A DNA stretch of 64,000 nucleotides, from contig JAIXRN010000057.1 in assembly GCA_027485165.1 (NCBI GenBank), positions 19,843 to 83,842 on the forward strand, in the 5' to 3' direction. The notes under the pieces were generated by a model that made no database searches, was not told the DNA's origin, and was given only the letters and a program-made list of their open reading frames with translations. Shown here one piece after another: positions 9,051 to 16,939 of this stretch. This DNA comes from Rubrivivax sp. (GTDB taxonomy: Bacteria; Pseudomonadota; Gammaproteobacteria; Burkholderiales; Burkholderiaceae_C). The position numbers and the translations under genes are program-made. Every line of letters begins with the position of its first letter. Within the stretch, counting starts at the first letter, position 1.

Positions 9051-9877
9051 CGCCAGCCCCACCGCGCCGCAAGAAACCCCAGCGGCTGACGCTCGAGGGC
9101 GCCATCTGGCTGGCCCGGGGCGACGAGCGGCTGGGCGGGCAGGACCGCATGGCCTTGCTGCGCGCCGTGGCCCAGCAGGGGTCCATCACCCACGCCGCCA
9201 AGGCCGTGGGCCTGAGCTACAAGGGCGCTTGGGACGCCATCGACGCCATGAACTCCCTGGCCGGTACGCCCCTGGTGGAACGCAGCACCGGCGGGCGCGG
9301 CGGTGGGTCCACGCGGCTGACGGCACATGGCCTGCGGCTGGTCGAACGCTTCGAAGAGATCGACGCCGTGCACCAACGTTTCTTGCGCCTGCTGGACGCG
9401 CAGTCGATCGACCTGGACCAGGACTTTTCGCTGCTGAAGGTGATCAACATGAAGACCAGTGCCCGCAACCAGTTCGTCGGCACCGTCAGCGCGGTGCGCG
9501 CGGGCGCGGTGAACGACGAGGTTGAACTGACCTTGCCGGGTGGCGTGCGCCTGGTGGCCGTGGTCACGCGCGACAGCACCGAAGCCCTGGGCCTGCGCAC
9601 GAGCATGACGGCGATGGCGCTGGTGAAATCGTCGTCTGTCCTGGTGGCCACCGGCCTGGAAGACGCCCGGCTGTCGGCCCGCAACCAGCTGCCCGGCACG
9701 GTCAGCGCCGTCACGCCCGGCGCGGTGAACGCCGAAGTGCTGATCGACATCGACGGCGGCGGCAGCATCGCCGCCACCGTCACCCAGGCCAGCGTGAAGC
9801 ACCTGGGGCTGGCCGTGGGTGTGCGGGCGGTGGCCTTCTTCAAGGCATCCAGCGTGATCTTGGCCGTGACGGCGTGA
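9047..9877 (+). CDS. modE: molybdate-dependent transcriptional regulator ModE
   Basis: A 276-aa protein with an N-terminal winged helix-turn-helix (QDRMALLRAVAQQGSITHAAKAVGLSYKGAWDAIDAMN, ending in the conserved GG.G...LT element) and two tandem Mop/TOBE modules (MKTSARNQFVGTVSAV and LSARNQLPGTVSAV openings) that bind molybdate. Molybdate-loaded ModE normally represses the modABC promoter. I chose the ATG at 9047, which overlaps the modC stop (ATGA); an ATG at 9026 would add seven residues. Placing the repressor as the last gene of its own operon suggests autoregulation. Confidence 0.93.
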   Translation: MTPAPPRRKKPQRLTLEGAIWLARGDERLGGQDRMALLRAVAQQGSITHAAKAVGLSYKGAWDAIDAMNSLAGTPLVERSTGGRGGGSTRLTAHGLRLVERFEEIDAVHQRFLRLLDAQSIDLDQDFSLLKVINMKTSARNQFVGTVSAVRAGAVNDEVELTLPGGVRLVAVVTRDSTEALGLRTSMTAMALVKSSSVLVATGLEDARLSARNQLPGTVSAVTPGAVNAEVLIDIDGGGSIAATVTQASVKHLGLAVGVRAVAFFKASSVILAVTA

Positions 9878-9894
9878 AGTTGCGCCGCCTTGGC

Positions 9895-9909
9895 CCGGCT
9901 TGCAGCCGG
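9895..9909. terminator. candidate hairpin between convergent modE and scpA
   Basis: A perfect 6-bp stem CCGGCT/AGCCGG with loop TGC in the 34-base gap between the two convergent genes. There is no U-run on either side, so it would be at most a weak or Rho-assisted bidirectional terminator. Confidence 0.35.
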
Positions 9910-9911
9910 AT

Positions 9912-10796
9912 TCAGGAAGGCTGGTAGGCCAGCCGCACGTAGATGGGCGCGAAGGCTTCGGCCTGGGTCACTTCCAGCAGCTGTTCGCGCGAGAGTTCCA
10001 GCATCGCCACGAAGGTCACCACCAGCACCGGTGTGCCGCGGGTGACGTCGAACAGATCGTGGAATTCCAGGAAGCGCCGGCCCTGCAGCTTGCGCAGGAC
10101 GATGCTCATGTGTTCGCGCACCGACAGCTGTTCGCGGCTGATGGTGTGGTGCTGGTTCAGGCGCGCGCGGGCCAGGATGTCCAGCCAGGCCTGGCGCAGG
10201 TCGTCGGCACTGACGTCGGGCCAGCGCGGCTGCAGGCTCTGTTCGACATGCACCTGCACGCGCAGGAAGTCGCGGCCCACCAGCGGCAGGGCTTCCAGCC
10301 GGGCGGCGGCCTGCTTGATCTGTTCGTATTCCACCAGCCGGCGCACGAGTTCGGCGCGCGGGTCTTCCGGCTCGCTGCCGTCGGCGCTTTTCTTCGGCGG
10401 CAAGAGCATGCGGCTCTTGATTTCGATCAGCATGGCCGCCATCAGCAGGTATTCGCTGGCCAGTTCCAGGTTGTGGCGGCGGATCTGGGCCACGTATTCC
10501 AGGTACTGCTTGGTGACGCTGGCCAGCGGGATGTCCAGGATGTTGAAGTTCTGGCGCCGGATCAGGTACAGCAGCAGGTCCAGCGGGCCTTCGAAGGCTT
10601 CGAGGAAAACTTCCAGCGCGTCCGGCGGGATGTACAGGTCCTGCGGCATGCGGAACAGCGGCTCGCCGTACAGGCGGGCCACGGCCACCTGGTCGACGAC
10701 GCGCGGCTCGGGCGGGGCGGCTTCGGCGGCCAAGGTCTGGGCCAGCTGGTCGCTCAGTGCTTGCGGCAGGCCTGGGGGGCTGGACGCGGGCTTCAA
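9912..10796 (-). CDS. scpA: segregation and condensation protein A
   Basis: The kleisin subunit of the Smc-ScpAB condensin, 294 aa. Recognisable by PDALEVFLEAFEGPLDLLLYLIRRQ (residues about 58-82), NILDIPLASVTKQYLEYV, and EYLLMAAMLIEIKSRMLLP, which form the N-terminal Smc-neck-binding domain, and a C-terminal winged-helix part around FLEFHDLFDVTRGTPVLVVTFVAMLEL. The annotated start is a TTG at 10796, immediately after the DUF3460 stop; the first 35 or so residues are variable, so the true start could lie further in. No scpB is visible. Confidence 0.93.
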   Translation of the reverse strand: MKPASSPPGLPQALSDQLAQTLAAEAAPPEPRVVDQVAVARLYGEPLFRMPQDLYIPPDALEVFLEAFEGPLDLLLYLIRRQNFNILDIPLASVTKQYLEYVAQIRRHNLELASEYLLMAAMLIEIKSRMLLPPKKSADGSEPEDPRAELVRRLVEYEQIKQAAARLEALPLVGRDFLRVQVHVEQSLQPRWPDVSADDLRQAWLDILARARLNQHHTISREQLSVREHMSIVLRKLQGRRFLEFHDLFDVTRGTPVLVVTFVAMLELSREQLLEVTQAEAFAPIYVRLAYQPS

Positions 10797-10800
10797 GCCC

Positions 10801-11004
10801 TCAATCCGGGTCGGTCTGGTAGACGTAAGGCTGCTGCGGCACCTTGGCCTGCTGCCATTCGGCCTGCGCCTGGCGGTCCAGGGCCTTGTCCCATAGCAGG
10901 GCGCGGCCGGCGCGCTGCTCGGCTTCCAGCGTGGGCTTCTTCGCCTTCAGCTCTTCGATGAAGTTCGTCACGTCGGACTTGTAGGGCTTCCAGAACAGGG
11001 GCAT
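10801..11004 (-). CDS. DUF3460 family protein
   Basis: A small soluble protein of 67 aa (MPLFWKPYKSD..., FIEELKAKKPTLEAEQRAGRALLWDK, ending YVYQTDPD). This is the DUF3460 family, which as far as I know is found essentially in Burkholderiales and has no known function. An in-frame ATG at 11031 would add nine residues; the shorter form matches the usual family N-terminus. It precedes scpA by 4 bases on the same strand. Confidence 0.88.
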   Translation of the reverse strand: MPLFWKPYKSDVTNFIEELKAKKPTLEAEQRAGRALLWDKALDRQAQAEWQQAKVPQQPYVYQTDPD

Positions 11005-11106
11005 GGGGGCAGCGGGGCAAAATGAAGGCATGAGTTTACCGAGCCGTTGCCCCGCTGCCGCCGCCTTCTGCCAGGCCGCCGGAGTCGTACGTGCCACCCG
11101 GGCCGC

Positions 11107-12801
11107 ATGGTCGAAACAGAACTGAAGTTCCAGGTGCCCGCGGCGCGCTGGGCCGCGTTGCGCCAGGCCGTGGCCACGACAACGGCCACCCGCACCCGGC
11201 TGCAGGCGCTGTATGCCGAAACCGCCGGGCACGACCTGGCCGCCGCCGGCCTCGCGCTGCGCCTGCGCAAGGAAGGCCGGGTCTGGGTGCAGACCCTGAA
11301 AGGCCGCGGCGACGGCCTGATGCAGCGCCTGGAACATGAAGTGCGCCTGCCACCCCAGCGCGGCCAGGCCGCGCTGGATCCCGCTCACCGGGGCCTGCCC
11401 GCGCTGGACCCGGCCCGGCACGACGGCACGCCCGCCGGCCTTGCCCTGCGCGCGGCGCTGGCGGCGGCCCGCCAGGCCGGGCGCAGCGACGAGTTGCGCA
11501 CCCTTTACCGCACCGACATCCAGCGCCTGCATCGCCGCGTGCGCCATGCCGGCGCGGTGGTGGAAATCGCACTGGACCAGGGCACCATTCACGCCGAAGG
11601 CTTGCCGGGCCAGCCGCCGCGCCGCTTGCCGGTGGCTGAAATCGAATTCGAATTGATCAGCGGCCCGGCCCCGGCCCTGACCGCCCTGGCCGAACGCTGG
11701 GCGCTGCGCTTCGGCCTGTGGTGGGATGTGCGCACCAAGTCCGAACGCGGCTTCCGCCTGGCGCTGGACCGCCAGCGCGTGCCCGCTGTCCTGGCCACGC
11801 CGGCCGCGCTGCCGGCCGGCGACGCCCTGGCCCCGGGCCCGGCATTGGCGGCGATGCTGCAGTCAGCCTTGGCGCAGGCCCTTCCGAACCTGGCCGAAAT
11901 CGCCGGTGCCCCGGCCGACGCGCCTGCGGCGCCTGAGCATTTGCACCAGCTGCGCGTGGCGCTGCGCCGGCTGCGCACGGCCCTGGCCCTTTTCGGCGCC
12001 TGGTCGGGCGACGAAGACCGGGCGCTGGCGCTGGAAGCCCGCTGGCGTGATGTCTTCACCGCCCTGGGTAGCGCACGCGACGCCGACGTGCTGGCCACCG
12101 TCTGGCTGCCGCGCCTGCAGGCGGCGGGCGCGCCCGCGCGGGCGCTGCTGGCCGACGCCGGCACCGTCCAGGCTACCCAGATGTTGGCGCCAGATGGGCT
12201 GGCCCGCGACCCGACCGTCACCGTGCTGCTGCTGCAGACCCTGGGCTGGGCGATGCAGCTGGCCCAGGGCCCGGTGGCAGCGGTGGGATCCGCTGGGGCA
12301 TCCTTGGGGGCATCCGCGGCAGCATCGACGGCGCCATCAACAGCGGCCCCGTCGTCGCCCTCAGCATCTGCATCGGCTTCAGCGGCTGCAGCCGCTGCTT
12401 CCATCGCGGCTTCCACCGCCACGGCAGCGCGCGCCGTGCTGCGCCAGGCCTGGCGCCGTGCCTGGGCCGACGCGCGCCACTTCGCCACGGCGCCACTTGC
12501 GCAACAGCACCGGGCGCGCAAGCGCCTGAAGCGGCTGCGCTATGCGCTGGAATTCGTTGCCCCGCTGCTGCCCGCGCGGCGCTTGCGCCGCCACCAGCAG
12601 GCGCTGGCGCGGGCCTTGAAGGCGCTGGGCGAACACAACGACCTGCAGACCGCCAGGGCGTACTTCATGGCCCTGGCTGCACAACGGCCCGAGGCCTGGT
12701 TTGCCGTTGGCTGGCTGGCCGCGCAGGACGCGGCCGCACGTCAGCGCGCGCAGCGCAGCCTGACAGCGCTGGCCGCGAAGTCGCGGCCCTGGAAGCGCTG
12801 A
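11107..12801 (+). CDS. CYTH-CHAD protein (inorganic triphosphatase-like)
   Basis: A 564-aa protein. The N-terminal CYTH domain starts with the signature VETELKF (E3, E5, K7), the ExExK motif of triphosphate-tunnel enzymes that hydrolyse tripolyphosphate or ATP. The C-terminal half is a CHAD domain (LHQLRVALRRLRTALALF and KRLKRLRYALEFV), a His/Arg/Lys-rich helical domain that binds polyphosphate. The CHAD domain is interrupted around residues 393-440 by a low-complexity Ala/Ser/Thr/Pro stretch. I chose the ATG at 11107 because it places ExExK at the N-terminus as in the family; an upstream ATG at 11047 would add 20 atypical Arg/Pro residues. It is divergent from DUF3460. Confidence 0.9.
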   Translation: MVETELKFQVPAARWAALRQAVATTTATRTRLQALYAETAGHDLAAAGLALRLRKEGRVWVQTLKGRGDGLMQRLEHEVRLPPQRGQAALDPAHRGLPALDPARHDGTPAGLALRAALAAARQAGRSDELRTLYRTDIQRLHRRVRHAGAVVEIALDQGTIHAEGLPGQPPRRLPVAEIEFELISGPAPALTALAERWALRFGLWWDVRTKSERGFRLALDRQRVPAVLATPAALPAGDALAPGPALAAMLQSALAQALPNLAEIAGAPADAPAAPEHLHQLRVALRRLRTALALFGAWSGDEDRALALEARWRDVFTALGSARDADVLATVWLPRLQAAGAPARALLADAGTVQATQMLAPDGLARDPTVTVLLLQTLGWAMQLAQGPVAAVGSAGASLGASAAASTAPSTAAPSSPSASASASAAAAAASIAASTATAARAVLRQAWRRAWADARHFATAPLAQQHRARKRLKRLRYALEFVAPLLPARRLRRHQQALARALKALGEHNDLQTARAYFMALAAQRPEAWFAVGWLAAQDAAARQRAQRSLTALAAKSRPWKR

Positions 12802-13030
12802 AAGCTGGGCTGACGTGCCCAGCCGGCCAGGGTGCGGGCTGGCCACGACCGCTCTTCGGCAACCCAGCCGTGTGGTCGATGAGGTTCTAGCGACCCGATG
12901 CCGCGATTCACGTCGTTGATTTCCCCGCCGCCAAGCTGACCCCGACGACGGTCCCATCTCGAACTCTGCGGCGCCGGCCTGGAACACGTGGCCAGTCTGC
13001 GAATGGACTGCCGGACGGTCAGAACGAACG
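12802..13030. other. gene-free stretch between the CHAD gene and the SGNH fragment
   Basis: 229 bases in which I see no gene with recognisable protein similarity on either strand. It lies immediately downstream of a truncated hydrolase fragment, so it may be decayed coding sequence or a scar of a deletion. Confidence 0.4.
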
Positions 13031-13249
13031 TCAGCGCGCCACGGCCCTGGCCGACGCCAAAGCCTGAATCAGCCGGTCGCGCCAGACGCGGTAGCCCGCC
13101 TCGCTGGGGTGCAGGCCGTCCACGAAGAGCCGCGGGTCCTGCTTTCCGCGCACGTCGACGAAGGCCGGATAGAGATCCAGCCAGATCGTGAAGCCGGCGA
13201 ACTCGGCGCTCGTGGCCAGGGCGGCGAGTCGCTTGTTCACGGGCTTCAC
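13031..13249 (-). pseudogene. C-terminal fragment of an SGNH/GDSL-type hydrolase
   Basis: A 72-codon frame whose product (FTIWLDLYPAFVDVRG, then DGLHPSEAGYRVWRDRL) corresponds to the last part of SGNH/GDSL esterases, including the block V DxxH element that supplies the catalytic Asp and His. The catalytic Ser (GDS), Gly and Asn blocks are absent because the upstream sequence is the response-regulator gene. The frame can begin with a GTG that overlaps the regulator stop (GTGA), so it could be translated, but without the nucleophile it should be inactive as an esterase. Most likely a truncated gene remnant. Confidence 0.7.
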
Positions 13250-13977
13250 GAGTCGCTGCTGCCTTCAGCGGGCGGCACATCCAGCCGGTAGCCCACGCCA
13301 TAGACGCTGGCGATGCAGTCGGGCCCCGCCATGGCGGCCTGCAGCTTGCGGCGCAGGTTCTTCACGTGGCTGTCCACGGCGCGGTCGCTCACGTCGCGAA
13401 AGTCGGCGTGGATGGCGTCCAGCAGCTGCGCCCGAGCGAAGACGCGGCTCGGCTGCTGCAGCAGCGTTCGCAGCAGCCGCCATTCGATGGGCGTGAGCGG
13501 CAGGGCCTGGCCGCGCCACCAGGCGCGCTGGCTGGCGTCATCCAGGGCAAAGCCGCCGACTTCCAGTCTCGGCGTGGGCGCTGCACCCGCCGCGCCAGCC
13601 AGCCGGCCCTGCGATCGACGCAGCAGCGCGCCCACACGCGCCACCACCTCGCGGGGGCTGTAGGGCTTGCAGAGGTAGTCGTCGGCGCCGATCTCCAGGC
13701 CCACGATGCGTTCGATCTCGTCGGCACGTGCCGTCAGCATCAGGATGGGCACAGCCGAGTCGCGGCGGATCTGCCGGCACACCTCCATGCCGTCCAGCCC
13801 TGGCAGGTTCAGGTCCAGCAGCACGGCCGCTGGCGGGCTGTCGGAAAAGGCCTGCAGCGCCGAAGGTCCGTCTTCCGCCACGCGCGGCTCATAGCCCGCG
13901 GCGCGCAAGTAGTCGCACAACACCGCCGCAAGCTTGGCTTCGTCTTCGACCACCAGCACACGCCGTTCGGCATTCAT
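13246..13977 (-). CDS. OmpR-family response regulator (BaeR-like)
   Basis: A 243-aa response regulator. The receiver domain has the acidic pair near residues 11-13 (VEDEAK), the phospho-acceptor D55 (LLDLNLPGLDG), T82 and K104 (LCKPYSPRE). The C-terminal winged helix is of OmpR/PhoB type (LTPIEWRLLRTLLQQPSRVFARAQLL, VDSHVKNLRRKL, VYGVGYRLDVP). Partner of the histidine kinase whose stop overlaps its start (ATGA), so the two are translationally coupled. The closest family I recognise is BaeR (envelope or metal stress). A longer open frame reads back through the kinase gene in another frame and is a shadow. Confidence 0.92.
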   Translation of the reverse strand: MNAERRVLVVEDEAKLAAVLCDYLRAAGYEPRVAEDGPSALQAFSDSPPAAVLLDLNLPGLDGMEVCRQIRRDSAVPILMLTARADEIERIVGLEIGADDYLCKPYSPREVVARVGALLRRSQGRLAGAAGAAPTPRLEVGGFALDDASQRAWWRGQALPLTPIEWRLLRTLLQQPSRVFARAQLLDAIHADFRDVSDRAVDSHVKNLRRKLQAAMAGPDCIASVYGVGYRLDVPPAEGSSDS

Positions 13978-15467
13978 GTGCTGCCCTCGGGCTGCAGCGG
14001 CAGCGTGACCACGACACGCAGGCCGCCCAGCGGCGACGCGCTGGCCTCGATATGCCCGCCGTGGCTGCGCACGATGGCGCGGCAGATGGCCAGACCCAGC
14101 CCGCTGCCACCCAGGCGCCGGCTGCGCGACGTGTCTGCGCGGTACAGCGGCTCGAACAGGCGCGCCTGGTCGGCAGCCGGGACGCCGGGGGCGCTGTCGT
14201 CCACGCTCAGCGTCGCGTGATCCAGGCCCGTGGCGCGCAGCTGCAGCGCGATGTGACCGGGCGCGTCGGTGTAGCGCAGGCTGTTCTCCAGCACGTTGAA
14301 CAGCAGCTGGCCCATGCGCTGCGTGTCCCAGTGCGCCAGTGGCGGCGCGTCGGCCGTGTCCACGTCCAGGCGCAGGCCGGCAGCCCGTGCGCGCGGCTCC
14401 AGGCGGCCCACCGTATCGCGCAGCCAGTCGGCGGGCTGCAGCGGTGCGAAGCTGCAGGGCAGCGCGCGCAGGTCGGACATGGCCAGTTGGTGGAAGTCCT
14501 CCACCAGCCGCGTCACGCGCGCCACGTCTTCCTGCAACGACAGCATGGCCGCTGCCGTGAGCGGGCGGACACCGTCCACCAGCGCTTCCACTTCGCCACG
14601 CAGCACCGACAGCGGCGTGCGCATCTCGTGCGACAGCTCGGCCATCCAGCGGCGGCGGCTGGCTTCCAGCTGCTGCAGCGACGCGGCCATGGCGTTGATG
14701 TCGCGGGACAGGTCGGTCAGTTCGTCGTTGCCATGCGGCACCAGGCGCACGTCGAAGGCGCCCTGCGCAATGCGGCGCGCGGCATCTTGCACGTCGCGCA
14801 CGGGGCGCAGCCAGCGCCGGCCCGCCCACACCGCGCCGGCCACGGCCAGCAGCGTGAGCAGCAAGGCCGTCAGCACGATGCCACGGTACTGGCGCGCCAG
14901 GAAGGCCGCGTCCACGCCCGCCGTGGCAACGGCCACGCGCGCCAGCTGCGCGTTGGCCACCGTGCGGCCACCGACGACGATGGGGCGCTCTGCCGACACC
15001 TCGTGCGGCTTCAGTGGGCGGCCTGCCAGGGGCCGGCCTTCGGCGTCGGACAAGCTCAGCCGGTCTGGTGTGCGTCCGGCGCCAGGTGGCGGGCGGCCGC
15101 CTGGGCCATGGCGTGAGTGCGGACCATGCGGCCTGTCCATGCGGTCAGGGCCGTCCAGGCCGCCGGGTCTGTGCCGCGGTCCCACGCCATCAGATGGCGC
15201 CATCGCTTCGAGCAGCGGCCGCAAGGAGCCAGGCGACCCGGACACGGCCGCGATGCCGCGGTCGGCCACAGCCACCGCGGCCACTTCGACAAAACGGTCG
15301 AGCCAGTGTTCGTCCTGGGCGCGCAGGTAGTCGCTGAAGCCCGCGCGCAGGTTCCAGGCCACGGCCGCGCCCAGCACCGTCACGGCCAGCAGCACGGCAC
15401 CCACCAGCAGCAGTGCCAGCTGGTGGACGAGCGCCAGGCGCAGGCGGCGCGGTTCTGCGGACGGCAT
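13974..15467 (-). CDS. membrane sensor histidine kinase (BaeS-like)
   Basis: A 497-aa kinase with transmembrane segments near residues 13-38 and 197-215, a periplasmic sensor region between them, a HAMP linker, the phospho-acceptor H280 (ELSHEMRTPLSVL), and the ATP-binding N box (NVLENSLRYT), DDSAPG and GSGLGLAICRAIV. The sensor region contains a striking Pro/Gly/His/Arg-rich stretch around residues 96-131 (PRHRPGG, DRPHGPHSRHGPG), possibly a flexible or metal-binding segment. It forms an operon with the response regulator and is divergent from the di-haem cytochrome gene, which may be a target. Confidence 0.92.
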   Translation of the reverse strand: MPSAEPRRLRLALVHQLALLLVGAVLLAVTVLGAAVAWNLRAGFSDYLRAQDEHWLDRFVEVAAVAVADRGIAAVSGSPGSLRPLLEAMAPSDGVGPRHRPGGLDGPDRMDRPHGPHSRHGPGGRPPPGAGRTPDRLSLSDAEGRPLAGRPLKPHEVSAERPIVVGGRTVANAQLARVAVATAGVDAAFLARQYRGIVLTALLLTLLAVAGAVWAGRRWLRPVRDVQDAARRIAQGAFDVRLVPHGNDELTDLSRDINAMAASLQQLEASRRRWMAELSHEMRTPLSVLRGEVEALVDGVRPLTAAAMLSLQEDVARVTRLVEDFHQLAMSDLRALPCSFAPLQPADWLRDTVGRLEPRARAAGLRLDVDTADAPPLAHWDTQRMGQLLFNVLENSLRYTDAPGHIALQLRATGLDHATLSVDDSAPGVPAADQARLFEPLYRADTSRSRRLGGSGLGLAICRAIVRSHGGHIEASASPLGGLRVVVTLPLQPEGST

Positions 15468-15592
15468 GGTGCCGTGATCGTAGCCGTGGGCTCAGGAGCG
15501 ATTGCGGAGGCCGCCTCCACAATTCATCCATGCTGGCTGCGCGCTTGGGGGCCATCGTGGCACGCATTGCAGCAACCACGGTGCCCTACCCC

Positions 15593-16876
15593 ATGAAGCT
15601 TCAGGCGCGCATTCGAACTCTCCGGACCCTGAGTGCCACCACGCTGATGGCCAGCCTTATGGTCGCCCTTATGGCCGGCCTTCTGGCCGGCTGCGGCGGT
15701 GGCGGCGGCTCAGGCGACAGCGCCGTCACCCCAGCCGCCACGGCCACCGGGCCCACACCGGCCACCGCCGCCACCGCACCAGGCGCGAGCGCGGCGGCCA
15801 CCGAGGCCGCCCGCGTGGCCGTGGGCGATCTGCTGTTCAAGGACCCGCGGCTTTCCGCTGCGGGCAATCTGGCCTGCGCCAGCTGCCACGTGCTCGCGCG
15901 CGGGCATGCCGACGCCGACGGTGTTTTCCTGCCGCTGGGCGGCCCGGCGCTGGACCAGCAGGGCCTGCGCAGTTCGCCCACGCTGAACTACCTGAACGAC
16001 AACCGCGCCTTCAGCTTCGACGGCCAGCGCCGTCCCACGGGTGGCTTCACCTGGGACGGCCGGGCCGACACGCGCGCTGCGCAGGCGCTGGGCCCGCTGC
16101 TGGCTGCCAATGAAATGGCCCACGCCGACAGCGCCGCCGTGGTGGCCCGCGTGCGCACGCTGCCGTACTTCGGGCAGCTGCTGTCGGCATCGGCACTGGA
16201 CGCCGGCGCCAGCGACACCCAGGTGATGCAGGCCCTGCAAGTGGCACTGCAGTCCTACCAGTCTGGCGACGTGGACTACCAGCCCTTCACCAGCAAGTTC
16301 GACGCCGTGCAGGACGGCCGCGCCACCTTCAGCGCGCAAGAAGCGCGCGGGCTGGCGCTATTCAACAGCCCGCGGCAAGGCAACTGCGCCAGCTGCCACA
16401 GCAGCACGCCGCCCGCCGGGCAGACGCGGGCGCTGTTCACCAACTTCGGCTACTTCGCCTTGGGCGTGCCGCGCAACCAGAGCAAGGCCACAGCCGACCC
16501 GGCCTTTTTCGACATGGGGCTGTGCGGCCCTGTGCGCACCGACCTGTCCAACCGCACGGACTTGTGCGGCATGTTCAAGGTGCCGACGCTGCGCAACGTG
16601 GCACTGACCGCACCCTACTTCCACAATGGCGCGGTCGCGACGCTGCAGAACGCCGTGTCGTTCTACGCCACGCGCGACACCGACCCGTCGCGCTGGTACC
16701 CGATCTTGAATGGCGTGGTGGACAAGTTCAACGACCTGCCCGCAGCCTACCGCGACAACGTCAACCAGCTGCCGCCCTTCGGCCAGCAGCCTGGCCAGCA
16801 GCCAAGGCTGAGTGCACAGGAAGTGCAGGACATCGTTGCCTTCCTGGGCACCCTGACGGACGGCTTCGTACCGTAA
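15593..16876 (+). CDS. di-haem cytochrome c peroxidase/MauG-type lipoprotein
   Basis: A 427-aa exported protein. The N-terminus carries a lipobox (LLAGC, C34), followed by a Gly/Ala/Thr-rich linker, so it is probably a lipid-anchored periplasmic protein. Two c-type haem sites of the form CASCH are present (C95-H99 and C265-H269), spaced as in the bacterial di-haem cytochrome c peroxidase/MauG family, and the C-terminal PTLRNVALTAPYFHNG is a family hallmark. It likely reduces peroxide or oxidises an unknown partner. The start at 15593 is chosen for the signal peptide; an ATG at 15530 is in frame but unlikely. Divergent from the BaeS-like kinase. Confidence 0.88.
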   Translation: MKLQARIRTLRTLSATTLMASLMVALMAGLLAGCGGGGGSGDSAVTPAATATGPTPATAATAPGASAAATEAARVAVGDLLFKDPRLSAAGNLACASCHVLARGHADADGVFLPLGGPALDQQGLRSSPTLNYLNDNRAFSFDGQRRPTGGFTWDGRADTRAAQALGPLLAANEMAHADSAAVVARVRTLPYFGQLLSASALDAGASDTQVMQALQVALQSYQSGDVDYQPFTSKFDAVQDGRATFSAQEARGLALFNSPRQGNCASCHSSTPPAGQTRALFTNFGYFALGVPRNQSKATADPAFFDMGLCGPVRTDLSNRTDLCGMFKVPTLRNVALTAPYFHNGAVATLQNAVSFYATRDTDPSRWYPILNGVVDKFNDLPAAYRDNVNQLPPFGQQPGQQPRLSAQEVQDIVAFLGTLTDGFVP

Positions 16877-16902
16877 CCCTGCAGGTTCATTCAGCGCGTC
16901 TG

Positions 16903-16926
16903 CTGCAGCCCAAGGTACGGCTGCAG
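16903..16926. terminator. inverted repeat between convergent cytochrome and SulP genes
   Basis: A perfect 8-bp stem CTGCAGCC/GGCTGCAG with an 8-base loop, followed directly by a second small hairpin (GGGGC-TAT-GCCCC, 16927-16939). It lies in the 63-base gap between two convergent stops. No U-run follows on either strand, so strength as an intrinsic terminator is doubtful. Confidence 0.45.
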
Positions 16927-16939
16927 GGGGCTATGCCCC

